Of a stretch of DNA of 64,000 nucleotides, positions 18,439-26,778 are shown in pieces (position 1 is the first letter of the stretch; each line of letters starts with the position of its first letter). A model generated the notes under the pieces. That model ran no database searches and had not been told where the DNA came from. It saw only the letters and a program-made list of their open reading frames with translations. The stretch covers positions 310,001-374,000 of the forward strand of contig CANJMF010000002.1 in assembly GCA_947475895.1 (NCBI GenBank), in the 5' to 3' direction. The position numbers and the translations under genes are program-made. The DNA is from Fidelibacterota bacterium. GTDB lineage: Bacteria; Pseudomonadota; Alphaproteobacteria; Rhodospirillales; Rhodospirillaceae.

Positions 18439-19530
18439 CTACGTTTCAGAATCAGCGCCCCGCGCAAGTACGCGGATCGGCTTACCGTTCAGGTAAGCAA
18501 CGATGTCTTCAACGGCATCGCGGTATTCAGCCGTGATCAGTTCCACCGTCGGATAACCGATGTGCGGCGTCAGGATCACGTTATCCATGCGGCAAAGCGG
18601 ATTATTCGGATCGACGGGCTCGCGCTCGAACACATCCAGCGCAGCACCCGCAATGCGCTTTTGCTGCAGCGCCTCGATCAAATCTTTTTCCCGCACGATC
18701 GGCCCGCGCGAGGTGTTGAGGAAATAGGCCGAAGGTTTCATTTGCGCGAAGTGCTCGGCGCCGATAAGTCCGCGTGAGCGATCACTGAGCACATAATGAA
18801 TCGAAACAAAGTCGCTTTGCGTAAGCAGGTCTTTCAGTTCCACGCGCGTGGTGCCCGCGGCTTTAGCTTGTTCGTCTTTAAGGTTCGTGCTCCACGCGAC
18901 CGTCTTCAAATTGAAGGGCTTCGCGAACTGAACCATTTGCGAACCGACGCGCCCCAAGCCGATAAGACCCAGCGTTTTACCCCAAAGGGTGCTCGTCGGT
19001 CTGATCTGCCATTTCCCGGCATGCATGTCGGCGTTGTGCCACGGCGTGCGGCGCGCAAGATCGATGAGCAACCCGAATGTCAGCTCGCCCACGTTGCCCA
19101 AATTGGTGCCCGTGCCGGTCGTGCAAATTGTGATGCTTTGCTTTTTAGCCTGAGCCAGATCGATGTGATCCGATCCGCCCGTCGTGCTGACGAGCAATTT
19201 CAATTTTGGCAATTTCAATAACAAGCTCGCTGGAAACGGCGTGCGATAGCGCTCGATGACAATGATGTCGTAAGGCGCAAGTCGGCGGACCAGCGCCGGT
19301 TCATGGAAAATGTGATCGTGGTAAAAATCTACACTGGCGCGGCCGTTCAGAACCGACCAGTCGGCAACACTCGCCGCCACGCGTGTGTAGTCGTCCAGAA
19401 CCGCCACCCGCAGCGGGGTCGCACCATTCGCGCTCACTTTCGTCGTCGGCAGCGACGTGCACGCGGATTCAAGAAGCGGAAGGCCGCCGGCAATCGCCGC
19501 AGCCTGAAGAACCTGACGCCTGTTTTTCAC
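18439..19530 (-). CDS. NAD-dependent D-2-hydroxyacid dehydrogenase with export-like leader
   Basis: The product has 363 residues from GTG 19530, which overlaps the DoxX stop as GTGA. The catalytic machinery of the D-isomer 2-hydroxyacid dehydrogenases is complete: the Rossmann GLGRVGS, the substrate/catalytic Arg in NTSRGPIV, Glu in VFEREP and His in TPHIGYP. The oddity is the first 30 residues: Arg-Arg with a hydrophobic stretch and Cys in LLESAC, which look like a twin-arginine or lipoprotein leader. A periplasmic NADH enzyme would be unusual. A longer frame back to 20094 runs through DoxX and tRNA-Ser and is rejected. Confidence 0.85.
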   Translation of the reverse strand: MKNRRQVLQAAAIAGGLPLLESACTSLPTTKVSANGATPLRVAVLDDYTRVAASVADWSVLNGRASVDFYHDHIFHEPALVRRLAPYDIIVIERYRTPFPASLLLKLPKLKLLVSTTGGSDHIDLAQAKKQSITICTTGTGTNLGNVGELTFGLLIDLARRTPWHNADMHAGKWQIRPTSTLWGKTLGLIGLGRVGSQMVQFAKPFNLKTVAWSTNLKDEQAKAAGTTRVELKDLLTQSDFVSIHYVLSDRSRGLIGAEHFAQMKPSAYFLNTSRGPIVREKDLIEALQQKRIAGAALDVFEREPVDPNNPLCRMDNVILTPHIGYPTVELITAEYRDAVEDIVAYLNGKPIRVLARGADSET

Positions 19531-19985
19531 GGGTGTATCTCGTCCGCGCGGGCCGTTGCACGCAGTCTGCTTGCCAGTGCTCGCCAATCGGGAGAGCGCG
19601 CTAACGCATATGCGCCGTCCCCCACGATGGCCTGAAGGACGAGAAGTGCGAGCCAGACCAGCGGAAGTTCGGCGCCCGCTCCCACGAAAAAAAAGCCTTT
19701 GCGACTGAGCCAAAACTCCGATGCTCCGATCATCATCGGAACCGTGTAAAGCGCCACGTAGCGAGACCACACACCAGGGATAATAAGCAGGGCGCCCGCG
19801 AACTCTGCCGTAAGGACATAGACTGGTACGAACGTCGGATAGTTTTTCTGCAGCCCATCGAACCACTGATGAACGCCACCCGGAAGCACGAAGAATTTCC
19901 AATAAAGATGGGCGATGAAAAGCGAACCGATGAGCAATCTGAGAAACAGTGCTCCGACGTTCAATTCCGTCGATGTTGGTTTCAT
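19527..19985 (-). CDS. DoxX family membrane protein
   Basis: The protein has 152 residues with four predicted membrane helices and the DoxX pattern of an N-terminal LFLRLLIGSLFIAHLYWKF helix with conserved polar positions. DoxX proteins are inner-membrane proteins, some tied to thiosulfate:quinone reduction or redox partners. Its stop overlaps the start of the dehydrogenase gene by four bases, so the two are made together. That suggests a membrane-linked redox pair, but the electron path is not visible. Confidence 0.85.
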   Translation of the reverse strand: MKPTSTELNVGALFLRLLIGSLFIAHLYWKFFVLPGGVHQWFDGLQKNYPTFVPVYVLTAEFAGALLIIPGVWSRYVALYTVPMMIGASEFWLSRKGFFFVGAGAELPLVWLALLVLQAIVGDGAYALARSPDWRALASRLRATARADEIHP

Positions 19986-20066
19986 GGTCTTTGGCCCCCC
20001 TCAGAATCGTCGGCAAGAGTGCCGCAATCTGTTCGCGTTTGAAATAGGACCGTGACGAAGACCATA

Positions 20067-20156
20067 TGGCGGAAGAGGTGGGATTCGAACCCACGGAGAG
20101 CTTTCACCCTCGCCGGTTTTCAAGACCGGTGCCTTAAACCACTCGGCCACCCTTCC
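20067..20156 (-). tRNA. tRNA-Ser (anticodon TGA)
   Basis: The minus strand folds as a 90-base class II tRNA. The acceptor begins GGAAGGG and ends with encoded CCA at 20069-20067. The anticodon arm CCGGT-cttgaaa-ACCGG carries TGA. There is a long variable arm (GCGAGGGTGAAAGCTC region) as in serine tRNAs, and the T-loop reads TTCGAAT. A TATAAG element lies about 15 bases before its 5' end and may be the -10. Confidence 0.95.
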
Positions 20157-20384
20157 GTCGGGCTGGCTTATAGCAAAAGGTTTTTACATTCGCGAGGGAT
20201 TGCGCAAATTTCGTCAAAATATCAATCGTTTCCGGCCTAAATCGCGGCCCGCCGGGCCTCCAAGAGCGATTGTGAAAGGCCGTTACACGCAACTATTCGC
20301 CGTGCCGAGAATTATAGGGGGCGTTCGGCGCTCCGAAGGTCCGCCGGCGGGCGCCAAGGGTGCGCCGGATTTTCGGTGGATTGA
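20157..20384. other. Intergenic region, tRNA-Ser / flippase
   Basis: This 228-bp gap lies between divergent units. It contains the likely tRNA promoter on the minus strand. No strong structure is seen. An open frame at 20200-20388 has no coding character. Confidence 0.4.
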
Positions 20385-21908
20385 ATGACACAAGATCAGG
20401 GGCTCGCTCATCGTATTGCGACAGGCGCCACATGGATGGTGCTGCAGCGTATGGCCGTGCGCGGAATTGGCCTCCTCAGCACAATCATTCTGGCCCGCCT
20501 TCTCGTTCCCGAAGACTTTGGCATCGTGGCACTGGCGGCGAGCTTGATCGCCGTTTTAGATCTGTTGTTAGAGCTGGGATTCGACATTGCGCTGATTCAA
20601 AAGCAAACCGACGACAAATCCCAATACGATACGGCCTGGACACTCTCCGTCATTCGCGGCGTTTTCACGGGAGCGGCTTTGCTCCTCGCCGCCAGACCAT
20701 TGGCCGAACTCTACGACGATCCCAGATTGATCCAGGTGGTCGCCTGGCTCGCGGTCGCATCGATCCTGAGCGGATTCCAAAATATCGGCTGTATCGAGTT
20801 TCGCCGCGACCTGCAGTTCGATCGCGAATTCCGCCTATTGGTTTGGAGCAAGGTGATCTCCTTCATCGTCACCATGGTCATGGCGCTGACGTGGGGCGAT
20901 TACCGCGCACTGGTGGCGGGGATCGTCGCCGGAAAAGCGGTGACTGTGAATCTCAGCTACATCATGCATCCCTATCGCCCCTCGCTGAGTCTGAAAGGCT
21001 CCGCCGGTTTCTTGCACTTCTCCAAATGGCTGGCCGTGAACAACATCGCCACCATCGTCCGTACGCGGATGGATACCTTTGTGGTCGGTAAAATTGCGGG
21101 CGCGGGTGCACTCGGTTTTTATACGATCGCCTTCGAGATTTCGAATTTGGCCACTAGCGAACTAATTTGGCCCATCACGCGCGTTTTATTTCCCGGCTTC
21201 GCGAAGATCAAAGGTGATAAACCGCGACTAGCCCGTGGGTTTCTCGACTCCCTCGGCGTGATCGCATTCTTAGCGGTTCCTATGGGCGTCGGCATTGCCC
21301 TCACCGCCCACCACATCGTCGGCATTTTCCTCGGCGAAAAATGGATGGTTGTCGTACCGCTGATTCAAATCCTTTCGCTCTATGGGCTCTTGAGCTTGCC
21401 CTCGGCCAATAGCGGATCGTTGTACTTAGCGTTGGGGCGTCCGGACGTCATGGTGCTGCGTTCGATTCCGTCCGTCGCCGTTCTCATTCCTGCACTGATT
21501 TTCGGCACCCTGAAATTCGGCGTCACCGGTGCGGCATGGGCATTGGTTGCAAGTGCTGCCGTCAATTTCTTCGTGAATTTCTACTTCCTGCGCCGCGAGC
21601 TTGAGGTGAGTATTCTTGCGACGCTCGGCGTCCTGGCGCGGCCGGTCTACGCCGCGGCTGCCATGGCCATCGTTATCGTCATCATCGAACATGTCTGGCC
21701 GGCGGAAGCCAATATGATTCCGCTTATTCTGCAAGCCGGTGTGCTCGCCGTAACCGGCGCAACGGTCTATTTCGGTGCGTCCTTCGCGCTCTGGATCATG
21801 GCCGGAAGACCCGCCAGTGCTGAACAAAAGGCCCTAACACTTCTGCGCGAGCGGCTCGACGCCCGCGCCGCGCGCCGCGGGACTTTACCATCGTCGCTCC
21901 GCGCATAA
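20385..21908 (+). CDS. Polysaccharide flippase (Wzx/MOP family)
   Basis: This integral membrane protein of 507 residues has about 12-14 hydrophobic helices, starting with ATWMVLQRMAVRGIGLLSTIILARLLVPEDFGI, the standard opening of the lipopolysaccharide/exopolysaccharide translocases (WzxC-like). It should move undecaprenyl-linked sugar units across the inner membrane. No sugar-polymer cluster surrounds it, although a family 2 glycosyltransferase lies 5 kb downstream. The export substrate is unknown. Confidence 0.9.
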   Translation: MTQDQGLAHRIATGATWMVLQRMAVRGIGLLSTIILARLLVPEDFGIVALAASLIAVLDLLLELGFDIALIQKQTDDKSQYDTAWTLSVIRGVFTGAALLLAARPLAELYDDPRLIQVVAWLAVASILSGFQNIGCIEFRRDLQFDREFRLLVWSKVISFIVTMVMALTWGDYRALVAGIVAGKAVTVNLSYIMHPYRPSLSLKGSAGFLHFSKWLAVNNIATIVRTRMDTFVVGKIAGAGALGFYTIAFEISNLATSELIWPITRVLFPGFAKIKGDKPRLARGFLDSLGVIAFLAVPMGVGIALTAHHIVGIFLGEKWMVVVPLIQILSLYGLLSLPSANSGSLYLALGRPDVMVLRSIPSVAVLIPALIFGTLKFGVTGAAWALVASAAVNFFVNFYFLRRELEVSILATLGVLARPVYAAAAMAIVIVIIEHVWPAEANMIPLILQAGVLAVTGATVYFGASFALWIMAGRPASAEQKALTLLRERLDARAARRGTLPSSLRA

Positions 21909-21977
21909 CTGCGCTGACCGTTGCCGCGCGTGACGAGAGCGCCCTTTCGCTGACCCAACGCATAAATTGCGTAAGGC

Positions 21978-21997
21978 CGGAACCAAGTTTCCGTTTT
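21978..21997 (+). terminator. Possible intrinsic terminator after the flippase gene
   Basis: A five-pair stem CGGAA/TTCCG with a six-base loop is followed directly by TTTT. It sits 70 bases after the flippase stop. The stem is short, so confidence is limited. Confidence 0.4.
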
Positions 21998-22070
21998 GTC
22001 GTTATTTTCGCGGTGGGCGAATGCGGATGTCAGCGCTCTTTCCAAAGTGTGACTTTAAAGCGAGTTTAAA

Positions 22071-22829
22071 ATGAGCTCCTCTTCGCAACCATCAAGCGAA
22101 ACGACTTTCCGCGATACGACATTTCTCATCGTGGACGATAAGCCGCATTTTCGAAACATGGTGCACTCCACCCTCGCGGGGCGCACAGGCGGGATCGCGG
22201 ATGCATCGAGCGTCGATCGCGCAATCACGCTTTTAAATCAGTCCGTCCATGCGATCTCATGCGTCATCTGCGATTGGGAAATGGCGCCCGTGGGCGGCCT
22301 TGAGTTGTTGCGCATGATCCGCTGCGGCGCCATCGCCAATGCCTCGCCCCTGACCTGCGTCATTATTCTCACCAGCCGCGCGGATGCCGCCGCCGTAAAG
22401 GCCGCAATGGAATTGGACGTGAATGGTTTCATTGTCGCTCCCCTCTCGGTCGAGAAGCTTCTGAAAACGACATCTCAGGCGCTGAGCCGGCGTTGGCTCC
22501 TCCAACGTCCAGCGCACTACGCGTCGGTGCCGGCGGTTCTTGCGCCTCAAACGGGCGCGGCGGTCCCTACACCGGAAGCAAGTCCTGCCTTTGGCTACGG
22601 CAAACCCTTCGCGCGGCGCGGCAGCCTCATGAACGTGCGCGTATGCGCCCTCGAAGACATCCAGCCCGGGGCCGTTCTGGCCCGCGACTTGCGCGATAAC
22701 CATGGGCACTTGCTTTTGGGCACCGGCACGGAGCTAAAGCCCGCCATCATTTCACGCCTCAAGCATGCAGCCCGCTGGCGCGCCGAGCACTACGAAGTCT
22801 GGGTTGGCGACCGCGACGCTCACGCTTAG
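22071..22829 (+). CDS. Atypical receiver-domain protein A (tandem paralogue)
   Basis: The protein has 252 residues. The N-terminal receiver has the acidic pair Asp22-Asp23, phosphoacceptor Asp68 in CDWEMAP and Thr101. The near-invariant lysine is replaced: VAPLS puts Ala123 where K-P is normal. A Pro/Ala linker of about 50 residues leads to a C-terminal module (about 190-240, PGAVLARDLRDNHGHLLLGTG) like the short element that precedes HD-GYP domains in other proteins, but no HD-GYP follows. The role is unknown. It is followed by a paralogue at 22990 of the same architecture. Confidence 0.8.
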   Translation: MSSSSQPSSETTFRDTTFLIVDDKPHFRNMVHSTLAGRTGGIADASSVDRAITLLNQSVHAISCVICDWEMAPVGGLELLRMIRCGAIANASPLTCVIILTSRADAAAVKAAMELDVNGFIVAPLSVEKLLKTTSQALSRRWLLQRPAHYASVPAVLAPQTGAAVPTPEASPAFGYGKPFARRGSLMNVRVCALEDIQPGAVLARDLRDNHGHLLLGTGTELKPAIISRLKHAARWRAEHYEVWVGDRDAHA

Positions 22830-22856
22830 ATGCGCTTTCAGCTTTGAAAAAAGGGT

Positions 22857-22885
22857 GCGCGGCGTGCAACCGTTCCGCGCTTCTT
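22857..22885 (+). terminator. Terminator-like hairpin between the two receiver paralogues
   Basis: GCGCGG (22857-22862) pairs perfectly with CCGCGC (22875-22880) around a 12-base loop and is followed by TTCTT. It lies 28 bases after the first paralogue's stop, so the second gene may have its own promoter. Confidence 0.5.
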
Positions 22886-22925
22886 ACGTTATTGACTCGA
22901 CGATTATTCAACTTTTCGATGTACT

Positions 22926-22965
22926 ACCCAGGGTTAATATTGTAATATAATTACTTACCTTGGGT
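22926..22965 (+). repeat. Imperfect inverted repeat in AT-rich leader of second receiver paralogue
   Basis: ACCCAGGG at 22926-22933 faces CCTTGGGT at 22958-22965 with one G-U pair. The 24 bases between are almost all A/T, in sharp contrast to the surroundings. It ends 24 bases before the ATG at 22990. It may be a promoter, an operator or an mRNA leader hairpin. Confidence 0.45.
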
Positions 22966-22989
22966 TGAAAGAAAAGGCTGTCGGAGTTA

Positions 22990-23796
22990 ATGACACTCAC
23001 TGCGCCCCTTCCTCAGGACGTGGATTTCTCAAAAATCACTTTCCTGATTGTCGACGATAAACCGTTTTATCGCGACATGGTGAACACGGCGCTCATGCGT
23101 GCCGGCGCCAAAGACGTCAAGCACGCCACCAGTATCGAACCTGCAGTCGAATTGCTGAATCGCCATGGCGCCTATATCGGCTGCGTCGTGTGCGATTGGG
23201 ATATGGCGCCCATCGGCGGCCTGGAACTCCTGCGGATGATCCGCTGCAAGACTTTGCCCAAAACGCCGCCCCGCACGCCGGTCATCATTCTGACTGCCAA
23301 GGCTGACTCCAACGCCGTGCAAGCCGCCAAGGCAATGGACGTGAATGGCTTCGCGGTGGCACCGCTGTCCTTCGAGAAGCTGGTGAAGACGGTCACCAAC
23401 GGTTTGAACCGGCAATGGACGCTTCAGGCTGCCAGCATTTACGCCGGCGTGGCACCTGTCGATCCATCGGGCCTCGCCCCGCCGCAACGCTCCGCGGAAT
23501 CCAAACGCGGCATACTTCTCAAAGACGAAAAGTCAGAACACGCGGGTTCGCGCACTATGGCGGCCAAAGCTTTCCCGCGGCGCGCGGCGCAGCTCAAAAA
23601 TGTACATATGTGCGCGATCACCGACGTACGCCCCGGCGCGATCCTCGCTCGCGATATTCTCGACAATCGCGGCCACTTGCTGTTGAAGACCGGTACGGAA
23701 CTTAAGCCCAGCTTGATCGAGCGCCTCAGCGCTGTCGCCAGCACGCAAGATGACGGCCGTGTGTGGATTGGCGAATGGGACGAACCGTCGACCTAA
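22990..23796 (+). CDS. Atypical receiver-domain protein B (tandem paralogue)
   Basis: The protein has 268 residues and matches the gene before it over its whole length: receiver with Asp22-Asp23, Asp69 in CDWDMAP, Thr102, and Ala124 in VAPLS where other receivers have Lys. The C-terminal PGAILARDILDNRGHLLLKTGTELKP module matches paralogue A and the segment found ahead of HD-GYP domains. CGGAG precedes the ATG. Its stop shares four bases with the convergent chromate-transporter stop. An output through protein-protein contact is likely; no enzyme or DNA-binding domain is present. Confidence 0.8.
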   Translation: MTLTAPLPQDVDFSKITFLIVDDKPFYRDMVNTALMRAGAKDVKHATSIEPAVELLNRHGAYIGCVVCDWDMAPIGGLELLRMIRCKTLPKTPPRTPVIILTAKADSNAVQAAKAMDVNGFAVAPLSFEKLVKTVTNGLNRQWTLQAASIYAGVAPVDPSGLAPPQRSAESKRGILLKDEKSEHAGSRTMAAKAFPRRAAQLKNVHMCAITDVRPGAILARDILDNRGHLLLKTGTELKPSLIERLSAVASTQDDGRVWIGEWDEPST

Positions 23797-25073
23797 GCTA
23801 AGGCCGCGCGCACGAGCCCAAAGATAGCGCCGCCCGCGACAAGCCAATGCAGACGCGGACTGAATCTCAGCAAAAGACCCATCGTCACGAGAATCGCCGC
23901 AATTGCGATCCAGTCGAGTTTACCGTCAACAACGGTAACGTTTTTAGCGAGAAAGACGGTGAGCGACAGGATCACGCCGACAACAGCTGTCGTGATCGCG
24001 CCGAGCGCGCTCGCGGCACCTGGAAACCGCGTGATGCGCTCGATGTACGGCGCCCCTATCAGAATCAAAAAAATTGATGGAAGAAATGTCGCATATGTCG
24101 AGATAAGCGCGCCAAGGGTCGCAGCACAGAGCGGCGTCAACACACCCGAATTCCAGCCCGCAAAGAACCCCACGTATTCAAGAACGAGGATCAGCGGCCC
24201 GGGCGTGGTTTCCGCGAGCGCAAGTCCATTGATCATTTCGTCGGCGCTGATCCAGTGGAAATGATTCACGGCAGCGTCAGCCACATAGGGAAGCACCGCG
24301 TATGCGCCGCCGAACGTGACAAATGCCGCCTGCGTAAAAAAGCGGGCAATTGTCAAAAAGGGTTCTGGCCCAGCAATACCAATGATAATTGCGATTGGGA
24401 CGACGAGCAGCACCACGTAAAGCGCCGCCATGCGCATGAGACGCGACCATGAGGGCTTCGGGCCACTGAGTTCCGACGATGCCGTTTCCGGCGCATGCCC
24501 CGACGAAAAAGCCGTTGGATATTTTCGGCCCACACAAAATCCAAGCAAGCCTGCGGCGACGATGATGGCCGGGAACGGAATGTGAAATACGTAGATCGCC
24601 AGAAATGACACGGCTGCGACCGCGAGCCCAATCCATCCGTGAAGCGTGCGTTTCCCAATGCGCCACACAGCGTGGGCAACGATTGCAACGACCACGGGTT
24701 TCAAGCCGCTGAAAACGGCAGCCACTTGAAGAACGTTGCCATACGCCGCCGCCGTAAATGCCAGCGCATACAAGATCAGCGCGCCGGGCAAGACAAACAA
24801 AATTCCGGCGGTCAGTGCGCCTTTAATTCCGTGCAGCCGCCACCCGATGTAGGTCGCCAGCTGCTGCGCTTCCGGTCCCGGCAGCAGCATGCAGAAATTG
24901 AGCGCGCGCAAGAACGCGCCCTGCCCGATCCAACGGCGTTCATCGACCAATTCGTGCTGCATGACCGCAATCTGGCCGGCCGGCCCGCCAAAGCTGATAA
25001 AACCCAGCTTCAGCCAAAATCTGAAAGCCTCGCGAAATGACGGTAATGCAACCGGGGCGGTGTTCTCGCTCAT
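23793..25073 (-). CDS. chrA: Chromate transporter, two-domain type
   Basis: This membrane protein of 426 residues has two homologous halves. The first half has FISFGGPAGQIAVMQHELVDERRW and the second FVTFGGAYAVLPYVAD, the paired CHR signatures. It would export chromate, possibly by proton exchange. The start is taken at ATG 25073, which has AAGGGA five bases upstream, rather than at 25199, which would overlap the divergent oxidoreductase gene. A chromate phenotype is not certain; many ChrA homologues have no tested substrate. Confidence 0.92.
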   Translation of the reverse strand: MSENTAPVALPSFREAFRFWLKLGFISFGGPAGQIAVMQHELVDERRWIGQGAFLRALNFCMLLPGPEAQQLATYIGWRLHGIKGALTAGILFVLPGALILYALAFTAAAYGNVLQVAAVFSGLKPVVVAIVAHAVWRIGKRTLHGWIGLAVAAVSFLAIYVFHIPFPAIIVAAGLLGFCVGRKYPTAFSSGHAPETASSELSGPKPSWSRLMRMAALYVVLLVVPIAIIIGIAGPEPFLTIARFFTQAAFVTFGGAYAVLPYVADAAVNHFHWISADEMINGLALAETTPGPLILVLEYVGFFAGWNSGVLTPLCAATLGALISTYATFLPSIFLILIGAPYIERITRFPGAASALGAITTAVVGVILSLTVFLAKNVTVVDGKLDWIAIAAILVTMGLLLRFSPRLHWLVAGGAIFGLVRAALA

Positions 25074-25109
25074 GTTCCCTTCAATACGGTATTTGGGTAC
25101 ACTAGCGCC

Positions 25110-25769
25110 ATGCGCATCGACATTGTCTTCGATACCGTCTGCCCTTGGTGCTTCGTCGGAAAGCGGCGTTTCGATCGAGCCCTTAAGCAACGGCCTCATT
25201 TGAAACCTGAGGTTCGCTATCGGTCATTTTTGTTAAATCCCGATCTGCCGCCCCAAGGCGTCGATCGCCGCGAGTATTTGGAACGCAAATTCGGCGGTAG
25301 TCATCAATATGATCGCATCGCCGAAGCCTTGGTTTACACCGGCAAAGGCGAGGGCATTACTTTCGCGCTCGACAAAATTAAGCGCACGCCCAATTCCGCC
25401 AACTCCCACCGCCTCGTGCGCCTCGCCCATACGCTCGGGCGGCAACACGAAGCTGTTGAATTATTGTTCACCGCCTTCTTCGAACGCGGGCTCGACACCG
25501 GCAATGTCGAAGTCTTGATTCGGCTGGCGGAGGAACTAGGGATCGAGCGGCCTATGGCGCATGCCCATCTCGCCAGCGAAAACGATCTCAATGCCGTTTA
25601 TACGGAAAATGCACGCATGCACCGTCTCGGCATCACGGGCGTGCCATGCTTCATCTTCAACGACAGCCGCGCCATTGCGGGAGCCCAGGAGCCCGAGATT
25701 CTCCTGCGCATGCTGGATATGGGCTCTATTCAAGAGTCCGAGCGCCCCGTCATGCAGAGCTCGGGCTAA
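25110..25769 (+). CDS. DsbA-family oxidoreductase (FrnE/2-hydroxychromene-2-carboxylate isomerase type)
   Basis: The protein has 219 residues with no signal peptide, so it acts in the cytoplasm. The thioredoxin-fold active site is Cys11-Pro-Trp-Cys14 near the N-terminus, followed by a helical insertion and a cis-proline in GITGVPCFIFN. FrnE-type proteins are disulfide oxidoreductases, in Deinococcus linked to oxidative stress. It is divergent from chrA with only 36 bp between, so the two may share a control region; both could serve metal or redox stress. Confidence 0.9.
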   Translation: MRIDIVFDTVCPWCFVGKRRFDRALKQRPHLKPEVRYRSFLLNPDLPPQGVDRREYLERKFGGSHQYDRIAEALVYTGKGEGITFALDKIKRTPNSANSHRLVRLAHTLGRQHEAVELLFTAFFERGLDTGNVEVLIRLAEELGIERPMAHAHLASENDLNAVYTENARMHRLGITGVPCFIFNDSRAIAGAQEPEILLRMLDMGSIQESERPVMQSSG

Positions 25770-25895
25770 GACTCCTCCCGATTTCACCACCTGCAAAGCC
25801 CACTTAACACTTCGTGCGCTTATTTCGCATTTGCGGAAACATCCCCCCTTACGCGTCGTTGGCCCTTCGAGCAAACACGCTCTGCGGAGATTTTC

Positions 25896-26777
25896 GTGCA
25901 TTACGGGCAATTCAAGACGGGCTTGCGAGACGCTTACGAGCATCGCGGCGGCATCAAGTCGCTACGCCTTGGATCGCTCGCGCTCGACTGGTTCACCGAG
26001 ATTCAGCGCGAAGCCGCATTCATCATCAACAGCGGCAGTTCATCGGACGTAACCGCGTCGGGACACGTCACGAACTGGACGCGGCCCACGGGCCAGGTCA
26101 GACAGTTCAGCCTTTTCAACAGCTCTGGTCGCAGCGACGACACCACGGGCGACTACGGCTATCGCGGCGACGTGAAGAAAAAGAAGCTGGTCTTCCCACA
26201 ACTCAAGTCCATGGCGCGCTTCGCTGCTCTGTTCGGCTCCAGCCTTAGAAACCTACGGCTGAATGGAATGGGCACGCAGTCGGCACTTTCCGCCCACGAA
26301 GAAAATTCCATGAGCGTGCGGGCACTTGGAACCGATCACATCGTGCGCTTCCATTTGCCCGTATTCAGCAACCCCAAGGCGCATGTTCATCTGGACGACG
26401 AGCGCTTTCACTATCGGGAAGGCGAGCTGTATTTCTTCCATCATGGCTGCGTTCATGCCGCTGCAAATCACGGCACCACCGCCCGATATCATCTGGTCTT
26501 CGATTGCTTCTTGGATGAAACACTGTTCGAAAATGTCTTTCCGGGATCGCCCAGCCCGGATTCCGGCTTCGATAAAGCTTTGATCGACGACGCCTCCATG
26601 CAAGGCGAGCCCTTCGTTTTTCCTGAGTTCGTATGCGAAGACGGCCGGGTCATCAAAACCGGAATCCGCTATGGCCGGAAGGCGCCGACGCCAATCGACT
26701 TTTACCGAAACAACTATCCGTCACTTTTCAAATGGCTGCCGCAAACGCGGCTCGCGCAAACGACCCCAGGAGCCTGA
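25896..26777 (+). CDS. Aspartyl/asparaginyl beta-hydroxylase-like Fe(II)/2-oxoglutarate oxygenase
   Basis: The protein has 293 residues from GTG 25896, with GGAG seven bases before it. The second half has the double-stranded beta-helix signature of the Asp/Asn hydroxylase family: His134-Glu-Glu as the first iron-binding pair, REGELYFFHHGCVHAAAN with His187 as the distal iron ligand, and Arg197 for 2-oxoglutarate. The first 120 residues are not recognised. It would hydroxylate a protein side chain or small molecule. A glycosyltransferase gene starts one base after its stop, a strong sign of joint function. A catalytic role is inferred, as the first motif is HEE rather than HxD. Confidence 0.75.
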   Translation: MHYGQFKTGLRDAYEHRGGIKSLRLGSLALDWFTEIQREAAFIINSGSSSDVTASGHVTNWTRPTGQVRQFSLFNSSGRSDDTTGDYGYRGDVKKKKLVFPQLKSMARFAALFGSSLRNLRLNGMGTQSALSAHEENSMSVRALGTDHIVRFHLPVFSNPKAHVHLDDERFHYREGELYFFHHGCVHAAANHGTTARYHLVFDCFLDETLFENVFPGSPSPDSGFDKALIDDASMQGEPFVFPEFVCEDGRVIKTGIRYGRKAPTPIDFYRNNYPSLFKWLPQTRLAQTTPGA

Positions 26778-26778
26778 C

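Noticed and set aside
18439-20094. 551-aa extension of the dehydrogenase
   Set aside because: The extension covers DoxX in another frame and part of tRNA-Ser; GTG 19530 with a GTGA overlap is the natural start.
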